Positions 1 through 9,704 of a stretch of DNA of 64,000 nt are shown piece by piece. A program made the translations under genes and the position numbers. Source of the DNA: Catalinimonas sp038039535. GTDB taxonomy: Bacteria > Bacteroidota > Bacteroidia > Cytophagales > Cyclobacteriaceae. The stretch's first letter is position 1. Every line of letters starts with the position of its first letter. The notes under the pieces are model-generated. The model searched no databases, had not been told where the DNA came from, and saw nothing but the letters and a program-made list of their open reading frames with translations. The stretch is from contig NZ_JBBPHP010000002.1 in the NCBI RefSeq assembly GCF_038039535.1, positions 510,676 to 574,675 on the forward strand, in the 5' to 3' direction.

Positions 1-36
1 TTTTTATATTAAAGACTCATTAAAATTTAAGGTAAT

Positions 37-300
37 ATGACAAATGAAATTTTAACATTTGAAGAGAAGGAATCAATTAAGAATCTTTCCAATATTGACC
101 TTGAAGAGCTACACACACAGTTATCATCTAAATTGGCAAAGTCAGACGATCCTTGGAAAATTATACAGGAGCTCAAAAAGTATCATGTTATGTCAGTTTT
201 TCTTGATCAAAAAAATGCTTATTCTGTGCCTGAAGGAATATTCAAACTCAAAGAAATTCTGAAGGAAGTAAATAAAGAATTGTTAAGCAGGCAGAAATGA
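37..300 (+). CDS. Small hypothetical protein (87 aa)
   Basis: I do not recognise this protein. It is charged, predicted mostly helical, without signal peptide or membrane segment, and has a run rich in Leu, Lys and Glu near both ends. The ATG follows an AAGG stretch about 5 bases upstream, a plausible ribosome binding site. A strong hairpin with a T-run follows 30 bases after the stop, which supports a real transcription unit. Only 36 bases of upstream sequence are visible, so it could belong to an operon that starts outside the window. Confidence 0.6.
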   Translation: MTNEILTFEEKESIKNLSNIDLEELHTQLSSKLAKSDDPWKIIQELKKYHVMSVFLDQKNAYSVPEGIFKLKEILKEVNKELLSRQK

Positions 301-329
301 AAGTTAAATAATATCTTTTAAACGAATAT

Positions 330-371
330 AAAAAGCCACTCAAAAGACTAAGCTTAAGAGTGGCTTTTTTT
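330..371. terminator. Bidirectional intrinsic terminator
   Basis: An AAAAAGCCACTC arm at 330-341 pairs with GAGTGGCTTTTTT at 358-370. The T-run on each strand lets it end both the 87-aa gene (plus strand) and the tRNA-Arg transcript (minus strand). Confidence 0.85.
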
Positions 372-378
372 AGAAGTG

Positions 379-452
<74 letters not shown>

Positions 453-464
453 GTTTTGGAGTTG

Positions 465-492
465 CAAATGTAGTTATCTCTCCGGTAATTGA
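465..492 (-). promoter_or_regulatory. Promoter of tRNA-Arg (TACATTTG -7 element)
   Basis: Reading the minus strand, TACATTTG (472 to 465) matches the Bacteroidota -7 consensus TAnnTTTG exactly. It ends 12 bases before the mature tRNA. About 20 bases further upstream is a T-rich GTTTT, a weak match to the -33 TTTG element. Confidence 0.55.
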
Positions 493-509
493 AAACTCTT
501 TTTGAAAAA

Positions 510-535
510 AATTAGAAAAGGGGCCGAAGCCCCTT
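510..535 (-). terminator. Terminator of the 544-813 gene
   Basis: On the minus strand AAGGGGC and GCCCCTT close a TTCG tetraloop, followed by TTTTC and a later T-run. This is a compact intrinsic terminator placed directly after the stop codon at 544. Confidence 0.75.
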
Positions 536-543
536 CTGTATTT

Positions 544-813
544 TTATACGTTTCTTTTATAATCTCTGTTTCTGAAAAGCCTGATATCATTACCACTACC
601 TCTCAGAAAATAATTGTCGTGTTGCGTATCTGAAGTAGGAGACAGGCTCTGGTTACCAGGAGTACGGGTATCCTGCATATCCAATCCATGATCCGACAAA
701 TTGACTCCTTTTAAACGAACATACTCACCATCGTCGTCAGTAATGATGTTTGCTTCGTGTTCTCTCCATAAAGCTTCCAGCTTCTTCTGTCTTTCTTTCT
801 GTTTAATATCCAT
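544..813 (-). CDS. Small hydrophilic hypothetical protein (89 aa)
   Basis: I do not recognise this protein. The N-terminal third is a charged helix rich in Lys, Glu and Arg. The rest is polar, rich in Asp, Asn, Ser and Gly, and looks disordered. There is no signal peptide or membrane segment. A clear stem-loop terminator follows its stop codon, which favours a real gene. It lies 112 bases downstream of the antiporter gene on the same strand and may share its transcript. Confidence 0.55.
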   Translation of the reverse strand: MDIKQKERQKKLEALWREHEANIITDDDGEYVRLKGVNLSDHGLDMQDTRTPGNQSLSPTSDTQHDNYFLRGSGNDIRLFRNRDYKRNV

Positions 814-925
814 AACTTAAAAAATATTTTTGTTTAAAAAATTGAATATCGTCTAAGAACAATATTAACTGTTTAACAAGCAAAACAGAGAATTGTTTGA
901 AATTAAATAGTTGAAAATCAGCGTT

Positions 926-2239
926 TTATATAATCTCTCGTTTTTTATTCTCTTCTTTCTTGTCACTGTGATTCTTATCATTCGTCTCAATTCTGTCAAT
1001 CTCTTTATCAACCTCTTGCCAGTAGCTACTCGCAAAATCTTCGTAAGGTTCAATCTTATTTCCACTTAGCACCAATGAGAGTGTCATGGCAATACTGGTG
1101 ATGAGGATAACGAAAAGTAAGACTCCTGAATTAAATTCTGGCGCCTGTAAATTATCCGGTATGCTAAAGAAAAGTAAAATGGTAATTAAACCTCTGGGAG
1201 CAATAAAAAGCTCAGTTATGATGTTTTTGCGGATAAAGATTTTGAGCAGTATAAATCGTAGGCCGTACATGATACCCAGCAGAATGAGGCTGACAATAGC
1301 CACTCTTACATTGAACAATGTTGCCAATGTGATGGTCATACCGAAAATGACAAAAAAGAAAGTGCGCACCACAAAAGCAGACTCCATAGTTACCAGTCGG
1401 AAATTGTGCAAAATGCTGTTGACGGAAGGATTGCTAAGCATTTTCTTAAATGGTCCAAAAAAGAAAAGCTTATGGTTGTTCAGCACCAGCCCAAAAATCA
1501 GAATGATGATCAGTGATGAAAGATGAAAGAGCTTACCAATGGAGTACAGTAATAATAGTACTGAGATCAGGAGGAAAAGCTTGACCTGGGTATCCAGCTT
1601 TTGAAAAATCAAGACAAGACCATAGCTGATAATTACTGAAAGTGTTATGGTAATTAAAATATTACTTACTACATCCCACACAATGAGGTGGGTATCCGTA
1701 GTATCTACATTTCCGATGATGAAGTAGAACAGCATTATACCGAGTATATCAGAAAAAGTAGCCTCGTAGACCATAAATTCTTTTTTATGTTCATCAAGGC
1801 CACCCACACTGGGAATCACAATGGCACTGCTCATGATAGAGAGCGGTACGGCATACACGCAGGCTTTTAAGAAATCATCAATATAAAAGTATTGGATCAC
1901 ATAGGCTGAGGCAATAGTACCGATTCCCAAGGCCAGCAGAGCTATGGAAAATGATTTCCAGATCAGCGGCCATTTGTCTTTGCTAAGTTCCAAATCCAGG
2001 GCAGCTTCCAGTACGATCATGGTTAGGCCCACTATTCCCAGAATTTCCAGAATATTCATCAGCCAGTCTCCGGTGAAAATTCCAAATTCCGCAGAAAGCC
2101 ACTTCAAACCTACGCCCAGTATGATGAGGAGTAATACACTGGGAATATTTGTTTTCTTAGAAACTACATTGAATAAATAGGATAGTATAATGATTACTGA
2201 GGTAGCAATCACCGCTATATAGGCGTTAAATTCAGTCAT
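926..2239 (-). CDS. Cation:proton antiporter (CPA family)
   Basis: This integral membrane protein has about 12 hydrophobic segments and would exchange Na+ or K+ for protons across the inner membrane. It has the length (437 aa) and layout of the CPA1/CPA2 sodium/proton exchanger domain. The conserved half-helix PRGLITILLFF lies near the C-terminus, and an ATFSD segment in the middle probably holds an ion-binding Asp. The last 40 residues are a charged cytoplasmic tail. I prefer the ATG at 2239 over the in-frame TTG at 2245. The exact cation cannot be read from the sequence. Confidence 0.85.
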   Translation of the reverse strand: MTEFNAYIAVIATSVIIILSYLFNVVSKKTNIPSVLLLIILGVGLKWLSAEFGIFTGDWLMNILEILGIVGLTMIVLEAALDLELSKDKWPLIWKSFSIALLALGIGTIASAYVIQYFYIDDFLKACVYAVPLSIMSSAIVIPSVGGLDEHKKEFMVYEATFSDILGIMLFYFIIGNVDTTDTHLIVWDVVSNILITITLSVIISYGLVLIFQKLDTQVKLFLLISVLLLLYSIGKLFHLSSLIIILIFGLVLNNHKLFFFGPFKKMLSNPSVNSILHNFRLVTMESAFVVRTFFFVIFGMTITLATLFNVRVAIVSLILLGIMYGLRFILLKIFIRKNIITELFIAPRGLITILLFFSIPDNLQAPEFNSGVLLFVILITSIAMTLSLVLSGNKIEPYEDFASSYWQEVDKEIDRIETNDKNHSDKKEENKKREII

Positions 2240-2312
2240 ATTCAAATTTTCGTAAACTAATTTCTAGTGAAACGAATACTACACTCATTGGTTTTTGAAG
2301 AAACTTGGAAAG

Positions 2313-3443
2313 CTACTTTTCTGGAGAAATTATCTGAACTAGCGCTGTGTTTACTGAACCGTCATCTCCTACCAGCCCAAAGCTTCCGCTCTTATAATCC
2401 CAATTGGCATAGGCAATTCCGTTCTTTTTAAAGACTTCAATCATATCACGATACCATTGCAAGCGTGCTTCTTCAGGAGCTTTCGTGATGACACCCCATT
2501 CGCCACAGTAAAGGGGAAGGCCGGTTTCCTGCGCTACTCGTAGCGGCTTTTGCATCATTTGTTCCAGTGTATCCTGCGTGTAAGCATGCATACGTCGGCC
2601 CACTATATCCTGCTGGCGTGGAGAAAGCGCCTCAAACTCTTCATTGGTCAACAAAGGACCTGGGTAATGAACAGGACCTTTGTAATCAGCCAGGTTAGTC
2701 CAGCTAGCCTGATAGTGGGTAAGTAGAAACGGCTCATAAAAATGAAAACTGAGAAGAATATTTTCGTCATTATCCGGTACTTTCAGCTGATCAAAAGTAT
2801 TAGCGGATTGCCAGCGATTAGAGCCGATGACAATGGTTCTTTGAGGCTCTGATTCTCTTATAGCCGTGTAGGCTTTGGCTACCAGTTGATTCCAGTCTTC
2901 AGGATCATCTGCCACCGGCTCGTTCATCAATTCATAGGCTACCATTCCTACGGGATACTGGCTCAACTCTTCAGAAAATGAGCGCCATAACGCAATAAAT
3001 TTCTCCTGCGCAGTTGGGGCAGTCCAAAGCGGCTTTTCTTCTTCGTTAAAATGATGTGAACGGAGGATATGAAGATCTACTATAGCCCTGAGACCGTTTT
3101 CTCTGCACCAGCCCAAAGCATTGTGGAGTAACTGAAAAGCTTCCTCTTCCTTATTGCCTGCTTCATCAAACATTTGTTCTTCATCTACCGGGAACCGGAG
3201 GTGATCAAATCCCAGGCTCGCCAGGTAGGCTACATCTTCCTTTTGAAAGAAATTTTTTCTGGCTTCTCCTCTTCTCTGGCTTTGCGATAACCAGTGCGAA
3301 ATATTGGTGCCGCTATTGATCTGAAAGTCTTCATATTTGTTCTCAGGTTGTGCGGTCTTATCAAGGTTTTCCTGGGTGGGAGAGCAGGCAAAAACAAGTG
3401 TAAATAAAAAAATAGTTGATAAATGACTTAATAGGTTCTGCAT
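2313..3443 (-). CDS. Glycoside hydrolase family 5 lipoprotein
   Basis: This is a probable secreted endo-glycanase of the cellulase (GH5) type, lipid-anchored through Cys20 of the VFAC lipobox after a hydrophobic signal peptide. Catalytic residues are visible: the general acid/base Glu175 in the motif LMNEP and the nucleophile Glu315 in YCGEWGV, both at the ends of barrel strands as usual in this family. HLRFPV and FHFYEP are further GH5 signatures. At 376 residues it is one catalytic domain without a carbohydrate-binding module. The substrate (cellulose, mannan or other beta-glucan) cannot be told. It is divergent from the helicase gene, with 131 bases between them. Confidence 0.88.
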   Translation of the reverse strand: MQNLLSHLSTIFLFTLVFACSPTQENLDKTAQPENKYEDFQINSGTNISHWLSQSQRRGEARKNFFQKEDVAYLASLGFDHLRFPVDEEQMFDEAGNKEEEAFQLLHNALGWCRENGLRAIVDLHILRSHHFNEEEKPLWTAPTAQEKFIALWRSFSEELSQYPVGMVAYELMNEPVADDPEDWNQLVAKAYTAIRESEPQRTIVIGSNRWQSANTFDQLKVPDNDENILLSFHFYEPFLLTHYQASWTNLADYKGPVHYPGPLLTNEEFEALSPRQQDIVGRRMHAYTQDTLEQMMQKPLRVAQETGLPLYCGEWGVITKAPEEARLQWYRDMIEVFKKNGIAYANWDYKSGSFGLVGDDGSVNTALVQIISPEK

Positions 3444-3574
3444 AGCTTCTTTGCTTATTTATTAGCATAATAAAGAAACCCTTTTCCAGAAGCAAATGCA
3501 TGATAAAACATTAAAAAGAGTGTTTGTAAAGGGCGATTGATTTCTATTTATTTGCCCTGAGAGATTGAATTTGT

Positions 3575-6500
3575 ATGGATAAACCCTTTATCATTTATCG
3601 TTCGTCAGCGGGTTCGGGAAAGACCTTTACACTTGCGTTGGAGTATCTGAAGCTGGCGCTTCAAAGCCCTGCGGCTTTCAGGAATATACTGGCGGTTACC
3701 TTCACCAATAAGGCTACCCGCGAGATGAAAGGGCGGATCATACAGTTTTTGTATGAGCTGAGCCATGGCAATAATGCAGTGCTCAGTGCTATTCTGGAAC
3801 CTGCTACCGGATTAGAAGGCAATGCGCTGCAGGAACGCTCCCGCCTGGTGCTTTCCAACATTCTGCATGCCTACTCTTACTTTTCAGTAATGACCATTGA
3901 CTCCTTCTTCCAGAAAGTCATACGGGCATTTGCCCGTGAACTGGGCTTGCAGGCAGGTTTTGCCATAGAACTTGACCAGGAAAAGGTGCTGGATGAGGTC
4001 ATAGACCAGGTGCTGAGTGAAATTGGAGAGCCTAAACATCAGTTGCTAAGAGAGTGGCTGGTCCGCTTCTCTGAAGAAAAAGTAGAGTCTGGCAAAGTCT
4101 GGGACTTTCGGCGTGACTTAAAACAGCTTGCCGGGGAATTATTCAAGGAAGAATATAAACTTCAGCAGGATGACAAGCATGATCAGGAGCATTCGCATTA
4201 TCAGAATGTGCTTTCCCAACTAAAAGCAATCGTCAAGACTTTTGAAAATAGCATGCAAAGCTTTGGCAAAGAAGGTTTGCATATGATGGAAAAGCATGGG
4301 TTGAATAATACCGACTTTGCATATGGCAAAAGCGGGGTAGGAGGTTACTTTGTACGGCTGGCGGAAAAAACAGACTTTGATCCCAAAAAGAGAGCCAGAG
4401 ATGCTGCCGAAGATGAAGAAAAATGGTCAACGAAATCCTCCAAGAAAAAAGCGGAAATTCAGGAAGTGCTTGCCCTGGGCCTGCAGGAAATTTTGCTGAA
4501 GGCAGTTTCACTTTACGATAGGGAATCTGTTAATTACCAGTCGGCCCTGCAACTCTTAAAATTTATCTACGCATACGGGATTTTAAGAGATCTGTCCCAA
4601 AAACTAGATGAGTATAAAAGAGATAATGATCTGATGCTGATCTCAGATGCCTCTGTATTTCTGAGAGAAATTATAGGGAAGGATGAGACGTCTTTTATTT
4701 ATGAAAAAATTGGCAGCAGCTTTCAGCATTTTCTGATAGATGAGTTTCAGGATACATCGGGTATGCAATGGAGTAATTTTCGTCCGCTGATTGAAAACAG
4801 CCTGGATTCGGGATATAAAAATCTGGTGGTAGGAGATGTCAAGCAATCCATTTACCGCTGGCGAGGCGGGGACTGGCAACTTCTGCTGGAAAAAATTCAG
4901 CAAGACATTGCTCCCTGGAATACAGCTTCCTTTAAGCTGGATATGAATTTCCGGAGCAGTAAAAATATTGTGGATTTCAACAACTGGTTGTTTGCTACCC
5001 TACCCAACATGATACGCGAAGCCATCTCGGTAAAGTTGCAGGATTTAGGAGATGAGGAGCGCGCTTTTCTGGAATCAAGGGCTGAGATTATCACGCATGC
5101 TTATGCAGATGTACAGCAGAAACTCCCCGGGCCCAAACTTCATTCCGATAGCTTGCAGGGCTATGTACGTATGGAAATGCTGGACAAAAAAACAGAGGCA
5201 GAGGATGGAGAGGAAAGCCTGCACTGGAAAGAACAGGTGAAGCAAAGGCTGACTCAACTGGTAGAGTCACTACAGGATCAGGGATTTGCGCTGCGCGATA
5301 TTGCTTTTCTGGTCAGGGACAAAAAAGCCGGCAAAGAAGTAGTAGATACTTTGATGGCTTACAAAGGAGAGGGCAAAGCCAAAGCAGGATATAGTTATGA
5401 GGTAATTTCTTCAGAATCATTATTCCTGGATGCATCTCTCAGCGTAAGCCTGCTTATTGATTTGTTACGCGTATTGGATAATCAGGACGATGTAATAGCC
5501 AAAGCCAGTGCCGTGTACAAGTACCGTAAGTTGCAGCAAAAAGAAACTAATTCTGACCTGCTCCATGAAATTTTTATGTCTTCCGCATCTGTTCCTGAGC
5601 AGGTAGAAGCAGATGGGTATTTGAGATGGTTGCCCGATGCATTTGCTGCGCTCCACAATTACTTAAACAAACTTCCCCTTTATGAACTGGTTGAAAATCT
5701 GGTCAGCATCTTTGAATTAAACCAGGCCAAGGATGAGTTGGCATACATTCAGGCTTTTCAGGATGCAGTATTAGAGTACAGTGGTCAGGAAAGTGGTGAT
5801 CTGTTTACTTTTCTTAAATGGTGGGATGATAAAGGAAAAGAGACCTCGGTAAGAGTATCTGAAGATGTAGATGCTATGCGCATTCTCACCATTCATAAAT
5901 CCAAAGGCTTACAATTTAAGGTAGTAGTGATTCCTTTTTGTGATTGGGAGCTTGATCATCGCAGTGGGCAGGATAATATCATCTGGACGCAGACCAGTGC
6001 TCAGCCCTTTGATAAGTTTGGGCTGATGCCCATGCGCTATGGAAGTAAGCTATCAAATACCTACTTCAGTCTGGATTATTACCAGGAAATGATCAGGGCT
6101 TATATTGATAACCTTAATCTGCTTTACGTTGCCTTTACCCGTGCAGAGGAAGCGCTTTACACTTTTTCTGCTCCTTCCGTAAGCAAGAGTGGAGTCACAG
6201 TCAATTCAGTAGCTAATGCGCTCTATGAGGCCTGCAATTCTCTCACTGATGAAGAGGCAATGAAAACAGCCTGGGAACAGGAGTCAAGGCTATTCACACT
6301 GGGACAATTGCAACAGCAAACAACCCATCCATTGACTAAAGAAGCGCCAGCCCTGAAGATGGACACTTATCCCTCAGAACGTTGGAGAGACCGCCTAACG
6401 GTCAGGCCGTTTGCAAAAGGATTTTTTTCAATCACTCCGGAAGGGGAAATGAAGATCAACCATGCGATCATTATCAAAGATGTATTGATCAATTTGTACA

Positions 6501-6871
6501 AAGCTTCTGATTTAAATCAGGTTTTGGAAAAAGTACATTTTGAAAGGGGGATGAGCGAAGAAGAAAAAATAAGGATTAATACCAAACTTCAGGAAGCCTT
6601 GAATAAGCCTCCTCTAAAAGATTGGTATGGTGCTACTTTTGATACATTACAGCTTAAGGCATCTCTGGCTGGTACCAACGGAAGGTTATTACAAGTAGAC
6701 CGGCTCCTGCTTCGTGGAAAAGAAGCGGTTATTATCCAATTCCATGAGGATAAAGCAGATAAAGATAGTCTATCCGTGCTGAAGTCAGCTTCGCAAACGC
6801 TTAAACAAATGGGATACCAAGTGGAAGCTTATTTGTTTGATACTGAAAACTTGCAAGAGCTTAGTATTTAA
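3575..6871 (+). CDS. UvrD/RecB-type (AddA-like) helicase, nuclease end degenerate
   Basis: A superfamily-1A DNA helicase of 1098 residues, probably for double-strand-break repair. Walker A is SAGSGKT at 11-17, then VTFTNKATREM (motif Ia), FLIDEFQDTSG near 386-396 (motif II), VVGDVKQSIYRWRGG near 418 (motif III), ILTIHKSKGLQF near 770 (motif V) and LLYVAFTRAEEAL near 850 (motif VI). RecB/AddA proteins normally end in a PD-(D/E)XK nuclease. Here the matching segment reads QVDR (1040-1043) then VIIQFHED (1052-1059), where the usual D-Y-K of the active site is replaced by Q-F-H. No AddB or RecC partner is next to it. It converges on the DUF445 gene with one base between the stop codons. Confidence 0.9.
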   Translation: MDKPFIIYRSSAGSGKTFTLALEYLKLALQSPAAFRNILAVTFTNKATREMKGRIIQFLYELSHGNNAVLSAILEPATGLEGNALQERSRLVLSNILHAYSYFSVMTIDSFFQKVIRAFARELGLQAGFAIELDQEKVLDEVIDQVLSEIGEPKHQLLREWLVRFSEEKVESGKVWDFRRDLKQLAGELFKEEYKLQQDDKHDQEHSHYQNVLSQLKAIVKTFENSMQSFGKEGLHMMEKHGLNNTDFAYGKSGVGGYFVRLAEKTDFDPKKRARDAAEDEEKWSTKSSKKKAEIQEVLALGLQEILLKAVSLYDRESVNYQSALQLLKFIYAYGILRDLSQKLDEYKRDNDLMLISDASVFLREIIGKDETSFIYEKIGSSFQHFLIDEFQDTSGMQWSNFRPLIENSLDSGYKNLVVGDVKQSIYRWRGGDWQLLLEKIQQDIAPWNTASFKLDMNFRSSKNIVDFNNWLFATLPNMIREAISVKLQDLGDEERAFLESRAEIITHAYADVQQKLPGPKLHSDSLQGYVRMEMLDKKTEAEDGEESLHWKEQVKQRLTQLVESLQDQGFALRDIAFLVRDKKAGKEVVDTLMAYKGEGKAKAGYSYEVISSESLFLDASLSVSLLIDLLRVLDNQDDVIAKASAVYKYRKLQQKETNSDLLHEIFMSSASVPEQVEADGYLRWLPDAFAALHNYLNKLPLYELVENLVSIFELNQAKDELAYIQAFQDAVLEYSGQESGDLFTFLKWWDDKGKETSVRVSEDVDAMRILTIHKSKGLQFKVVVIPFCDWELDHRSGQDNIIWTQTSAQPFDKFGLMPMRYGSKLSNTYFSLDYYQEMIRAYIDNLNLLYVAFTRAEEALYTFSAPSVSKSGVTVNSVANALYEACNSLTDEEAMKTAWEQESRLFTLGQLQQQTTHPLTKEAPALKMDTYPSERWRDRLTVRPFAKGFFSITPEGEMKINHAIIIKDVLINLYKASDLNQVLEKVHFERGMSEEEKIRINTKLQEALNKPPLKDWYGATFDTLQLKASLAGTNGRLLQVDRLLLRGKEAVIIQFHEDKADKDSLSVLKSASQTLKQMGYQVEAYLFDTENLQELSI

Positions 6872-6872
6872 T

Positions 6873-7469
6873 CTACTGAAGCTGCAAGATAGCTATCTGT
6901 ATCAGTCCGATCATAAAGCCCAAAACACCACCAAGTAGCTCAATAAATTTAAACTCTTTGCTCATAATGGAATAAAGAATGCTTTCCAGCTTGTCGGTAG
7001 AAAAGCTAACCACCTTTTCATAGACTGTTTTTTCCACATCCACATCCTGCTCAATTTTATTAATAAAGCGGTCAATCAATTCAGGAAGCATAAGCTCAAC
7101 TTCAGCGAGCAGGGTACTTTTTATTTTCTGCTTGAGCTCCTCATTCATAAACATAGCCAGCATGGGCATAACTTCAGGCAGCCGATTTTCCAGAAAGTCA
7201 TTCAGTCTTGCGTCTACAATTGCCTCAACTTCTTCGGTATTTCCAGGCTTTTGCAAACTCTGTTTCACATCTTCAATAGAGAAAAGTTCATCAGCTACAA
7301 TTTTACCTAATTTCTCAGCCAGTTTATTTTGTCTTTTCGGAAAGATCCCCTGAATTTCCAGAAAAAGAACTTTCACTTTCTTACGGGGATGAAACAGCAT
7401 TTTGATAGCAATGTAATTGGTAATATATCCGGTAAGGGCAGCTATAATAGGTAGCGTCCAAATAATCAT
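6873..7469 (-). CDS. DUF445 family membrane protein
   Basis: A 198-residue protein of the DUF445 (YheB-like) family, whose function is not established. An N-terminal membrane helix is followed by GYITNYIAIKMLFHP, the family signature, then a long amphipathic helical region and a C-terminal hydrophobic segment (GGVLGFMIGLIQIAIL). An upstream in-frame start at 7517 would add 16 polar residues. I chose the ATG at 7469 because it places the hydrophobic helix at the N-terminus as in the family. The gene is convergent with the helicase. Confidence 0.85.
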   Translation of the reverse strand: MIIWTLPIIAALTGYITNYIAIKMLFHPRKKVKVLFLEIQGIFPKRQNKLAEKLGKIVADELFSIEDVKQSLQKPGNTEEVEAIVDARLNDFLENRLPEVMPMLAMFMNEELKQKIKSTLLAEVELMLPELIDRFINKIEQDVDVEKTVYEKVVSFSTDKLESILYSIMSKEFKFIELLGGVLGFMIGLIQIAILQLQ

Positions 7470-7687
7470 ATGTCTCGTTTTTTCCGCAAAGCTATAGGAA
7501 AGATTGTATACACCCAAGCCATATTTTTCTCCAAGTGTGAAAGTCTCTCATGCAAGTCTCATCATATTTTCGTAAATTTTGGCAGAATTGTAATAAGAGG
7601 CTTTATTAGCCGTATTTTTTATAAAATCGTATGATAAGCATCTTATTTTTTAATTTAATATTTACTACTAACAATAATCATTGAAAA

Positions 7688-9022
7688 ATGTCAAACAAAC
7701 TTAACCGTAGAGATTTTGTAAAATCTGCTGGTGCTGCAGGCGTAGGGCTAAGTGTAGCTGGTGGTTTTTTTCCTGCCTTTGGTAAAAACGCACCTAACGA
7801 AAAAATAGTGGTGGCCATCATGGGCCTCAATGGAAGAGGTAGTGCTCTTACCGGTGAATTTGCCCGTTTGGATGGATATGAAATTGCTTACATCTGTGAC
7901 GTGGATGAGAGAGCAGTAGCCAAAGGCATTGAGATCGCTATGAAGCCCGGTAAGCAAAAGAAAAAGCCTAAAGGTATTGTTGACTTCCGTGAAGCATTGG
8001 ATGATAAAGATGTAGATGCATTGGTCATTGCCGCTCCTGACCACTGGCATACCCCTGCTGCCATCATGGCGTTACAGGCTGGTAAGCATGTTTATGTAGA
8101 AAAACCTTGCGGCCACAATCCCAAAGAAGGAGAAATGTTGGTAGAAGCTCAGCAGAAGTATGGTAAAGTAGTACAGATGGGTAACCAGCAGCGCTCGGCC
8201 CGAGAGTCAATTGAGGCCATCAACGAAATAAACAAAGGAGTGATTGGCACGCCATATTTTGCTAAAGCCTGGTATGCCAATACCCGTGGTCCGATTGGTA
8301 ACGGAAAGAAAGTAGAGGTGCCCTCATGGTTGAATTATGAGCTTTGGCAAGGCCCTGCTCCCCGTAAGCCCTATCAGGATAACCTGATCCATTATAATTG
8401 GCACTGGTTTAAGCACTGGGGTACCGGAGAAATCTGTAACAATGGTACGCACGAAATTGATATTTGTCGCTGGGCACTGGGTGTGGATTATCCGGTAAGA
8501 GTAAGTTCTCATGGTGGTCGTTACCATTACGATGATGATTGGCAGTTTTATGACACTCAGGTCGCCAACTATGACTTTGAAGGAGAAAAAACTATCACAT
8601 GGGAAGGCAGAAGCTGTAATGGACGTCCGGTAGAAGGTAGGGGCCGTGGTTCAGCCATCTATGGTACTGAAGGGACCATGATCATTGACCGGAATGGTTA
8701 TGTACTTTATGACCTGGATAACAAAAAGATAAGAGAAGTAACGCCTGAAACCAAAAATGCGACCATGGATACGGTAGGTGGTGACCAGCTTACTGCTCTG
8801 CATATCGTAAATTTCCAGGATGCTATACGTACTGGTGCAGAGCAAAATGCTCCTATAGATGAAGGGCACAAAAGCGTTTTGCTGTGTCATCTTGGTAATA
8901 TGGCTCAAGAGTTAGGAGAAACTTTAACGATAGATCCTAAGAATGGCCATGTTAAAGATAGCGAAGAAGCCATGAAAATGTGGGCTAGAGAGTATGCTCC
9001 CGGTTGGGAACCATCTGTGTAA
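7688..9022 (+). CDS. Tat-exported Gfo/Idh/MocA family oxidoreductase
   Basis: A 444-residue NAD(P)-dependent oxidoreductase predicted to be exported folded by the Tat system: RRDFVKSAG at residues 7-15 followed by a hydrophobic stretch to about residue 32. The Rossmann domain starts near residue 40 (VAIMGLNGRGS), followed by YICDVDERA and the family signature VYVEKPCGHN. The second domain has GTHEIDICRWAL, which holds the usual catalytic or substrate-contact His. Such periplasmic enzymes often oxidise sugars or sugar alcohols, but the substrate is not identifiable here. The gene stands alone and ends in an intrinsic terminator. Confidence 0.9.
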   Translation: MSNKLNRRDFVKSAGAAGVGLSVAGGFFPAFGKNAPNEKIVVAIMGLNGRGSALTGEFARLDGYEIAYICDVDERAVAKGIEIAMKPGKQKKKPKGIVDFREALDDKDVDALVIAAPDHWHTPAAIMALQAGKHVYVEKPCGHNPKEGEMLVEAQQKYGKVVQMGNQQRSARESIEAINEINKGVIGTPYFAKAWYANTRGPIGNGKKVEVPSWLNYELWQGPAPRKPYQDNLIHYNWHWFKHWGTGEICNNGTHEIDICRWALGVDYPVRVSSHGGRYHYDDDWQFYDTQVANYDFEGEKTITWEGRSCNGRPVEGRGRGSAIYGTEGTMIIDRNGYVLYDLDNKKIREVTPETKNATMDTVGGDQLTALHIVNFQDAIRTGAEQNAPIDEGHKSVLLCHLGNMAQELGETLTIDPKNGHVKDSEEAMKMWAREYAPGWEPSV

Positions 9023-9046
9023 AAGAAAAATCTCAATATTGACCAC

Positions 9047-9079
9047 AACTGTCTTGGGTATACCTGAGACAGTTTTTTT
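9047..9079. terminator. Intrinsic terminator between convergent genes
   Basis: AACTGTCT at 9047-9054 pairs with AGACAGTT at 9066-9073 and a run of T follows. It ends the oxidoreductase transcript and lies 5 bases before the end of the convergent gene at 9084. Confidence 0.8.
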
Positions 9080-9083
9080 ATGT

Positions 9084-9395
9084 TCAGTTGGCGTGCTTAT
9101 GTGACTTGATGAGAGACTTGTCTTTTACTGGGCCGGATTTTTTGTCAGAAGCTATCCTACGGTAATTCTCCATTTCAATATCTTCCAGCTTTTGAGATTG
9201 TCGGGCATATTCATTAAGGATACCCAACTCAACCAGATCAAATTCATCTTCGGAAGTTAGTACGAAAAAAACTTCATCTTCATCATCGGGGCTATGATGA
9301 TTGTAATGTTTACTGAATTCATATCCATACTCATTCAGTAATATTTCAAATTTTTTTTCTGTGCCCCTTTCTATGGATACGCTAAGTGTCGGCAT
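9084..9395 (-). CDS. Hypothetical protein (103 aa)
   Basis: I do not recognise this small acidic protein. The first half (TLSVSIERGTEKKFEILL, then a run rich in Asp and Glu) resembles a compact alpha/beta fold, and the second half is helical and basic toward the end, with two lysine-rich stretches. There is no signal peptide or membrane segment. The start ATG at 9395 is the only in-frame choice that keeps the strand-like N-terminus. It appears monocistronic. Confidence 0.55.
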   Translation of the reverse strand: MPTLSVSIERGTEKKFEILLNEYGYEFSKHYNHHSPDDEDEVFFVLTSEDEFDLVELGILNEYARQSQKLEDIEMENYRRIASDKKSGPVKDKSLIKSHKHAN

Positions 9396-9704
9396 ATTTT
9401 CATATTTAATTTTGCCTCAATCTATAATTATATAATGGCTTACACACACAAATACTAAAATCCTCAATACAATGTAAGGCTAATTGTCAATATGGCAAAA
9501 GTTTGTTAATTATGTAATAGCTGTGAATTTATTTCCTTTTGCCAAGAAAAATATAACGCTAACCAAAATAAATATTCACAAATAAAAAAATACTAGAATT
9601 AAATACAGCAATTATATTGAAAGTATCATTAAAAATGCCCTATTAAGCATGGCAGCGTCTATTCTTAAAGTTTTGCTGAAGATAAATTCTAGCTACGCAT
9701 TTTT
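9396..9704. other. AT-rich intergenic region, nothing recognised
   Basis: This stretch upstream of the 103-aa gene and downstream of the TM2 gene is very AT-rich. A TAATTTTG at 9407-9414 matches the -7 consensus on the plus strand, but no plus-strand gene follows, so it is probably chance. I see no convincing hairpin, RNA gene or repeat. Confidence 0.5.

Noticed and set aside
9407..9414. TAATTTTG on the plus strand as a promoter
   Set aside because: No plus-strand gene follows within a reasonable distance.
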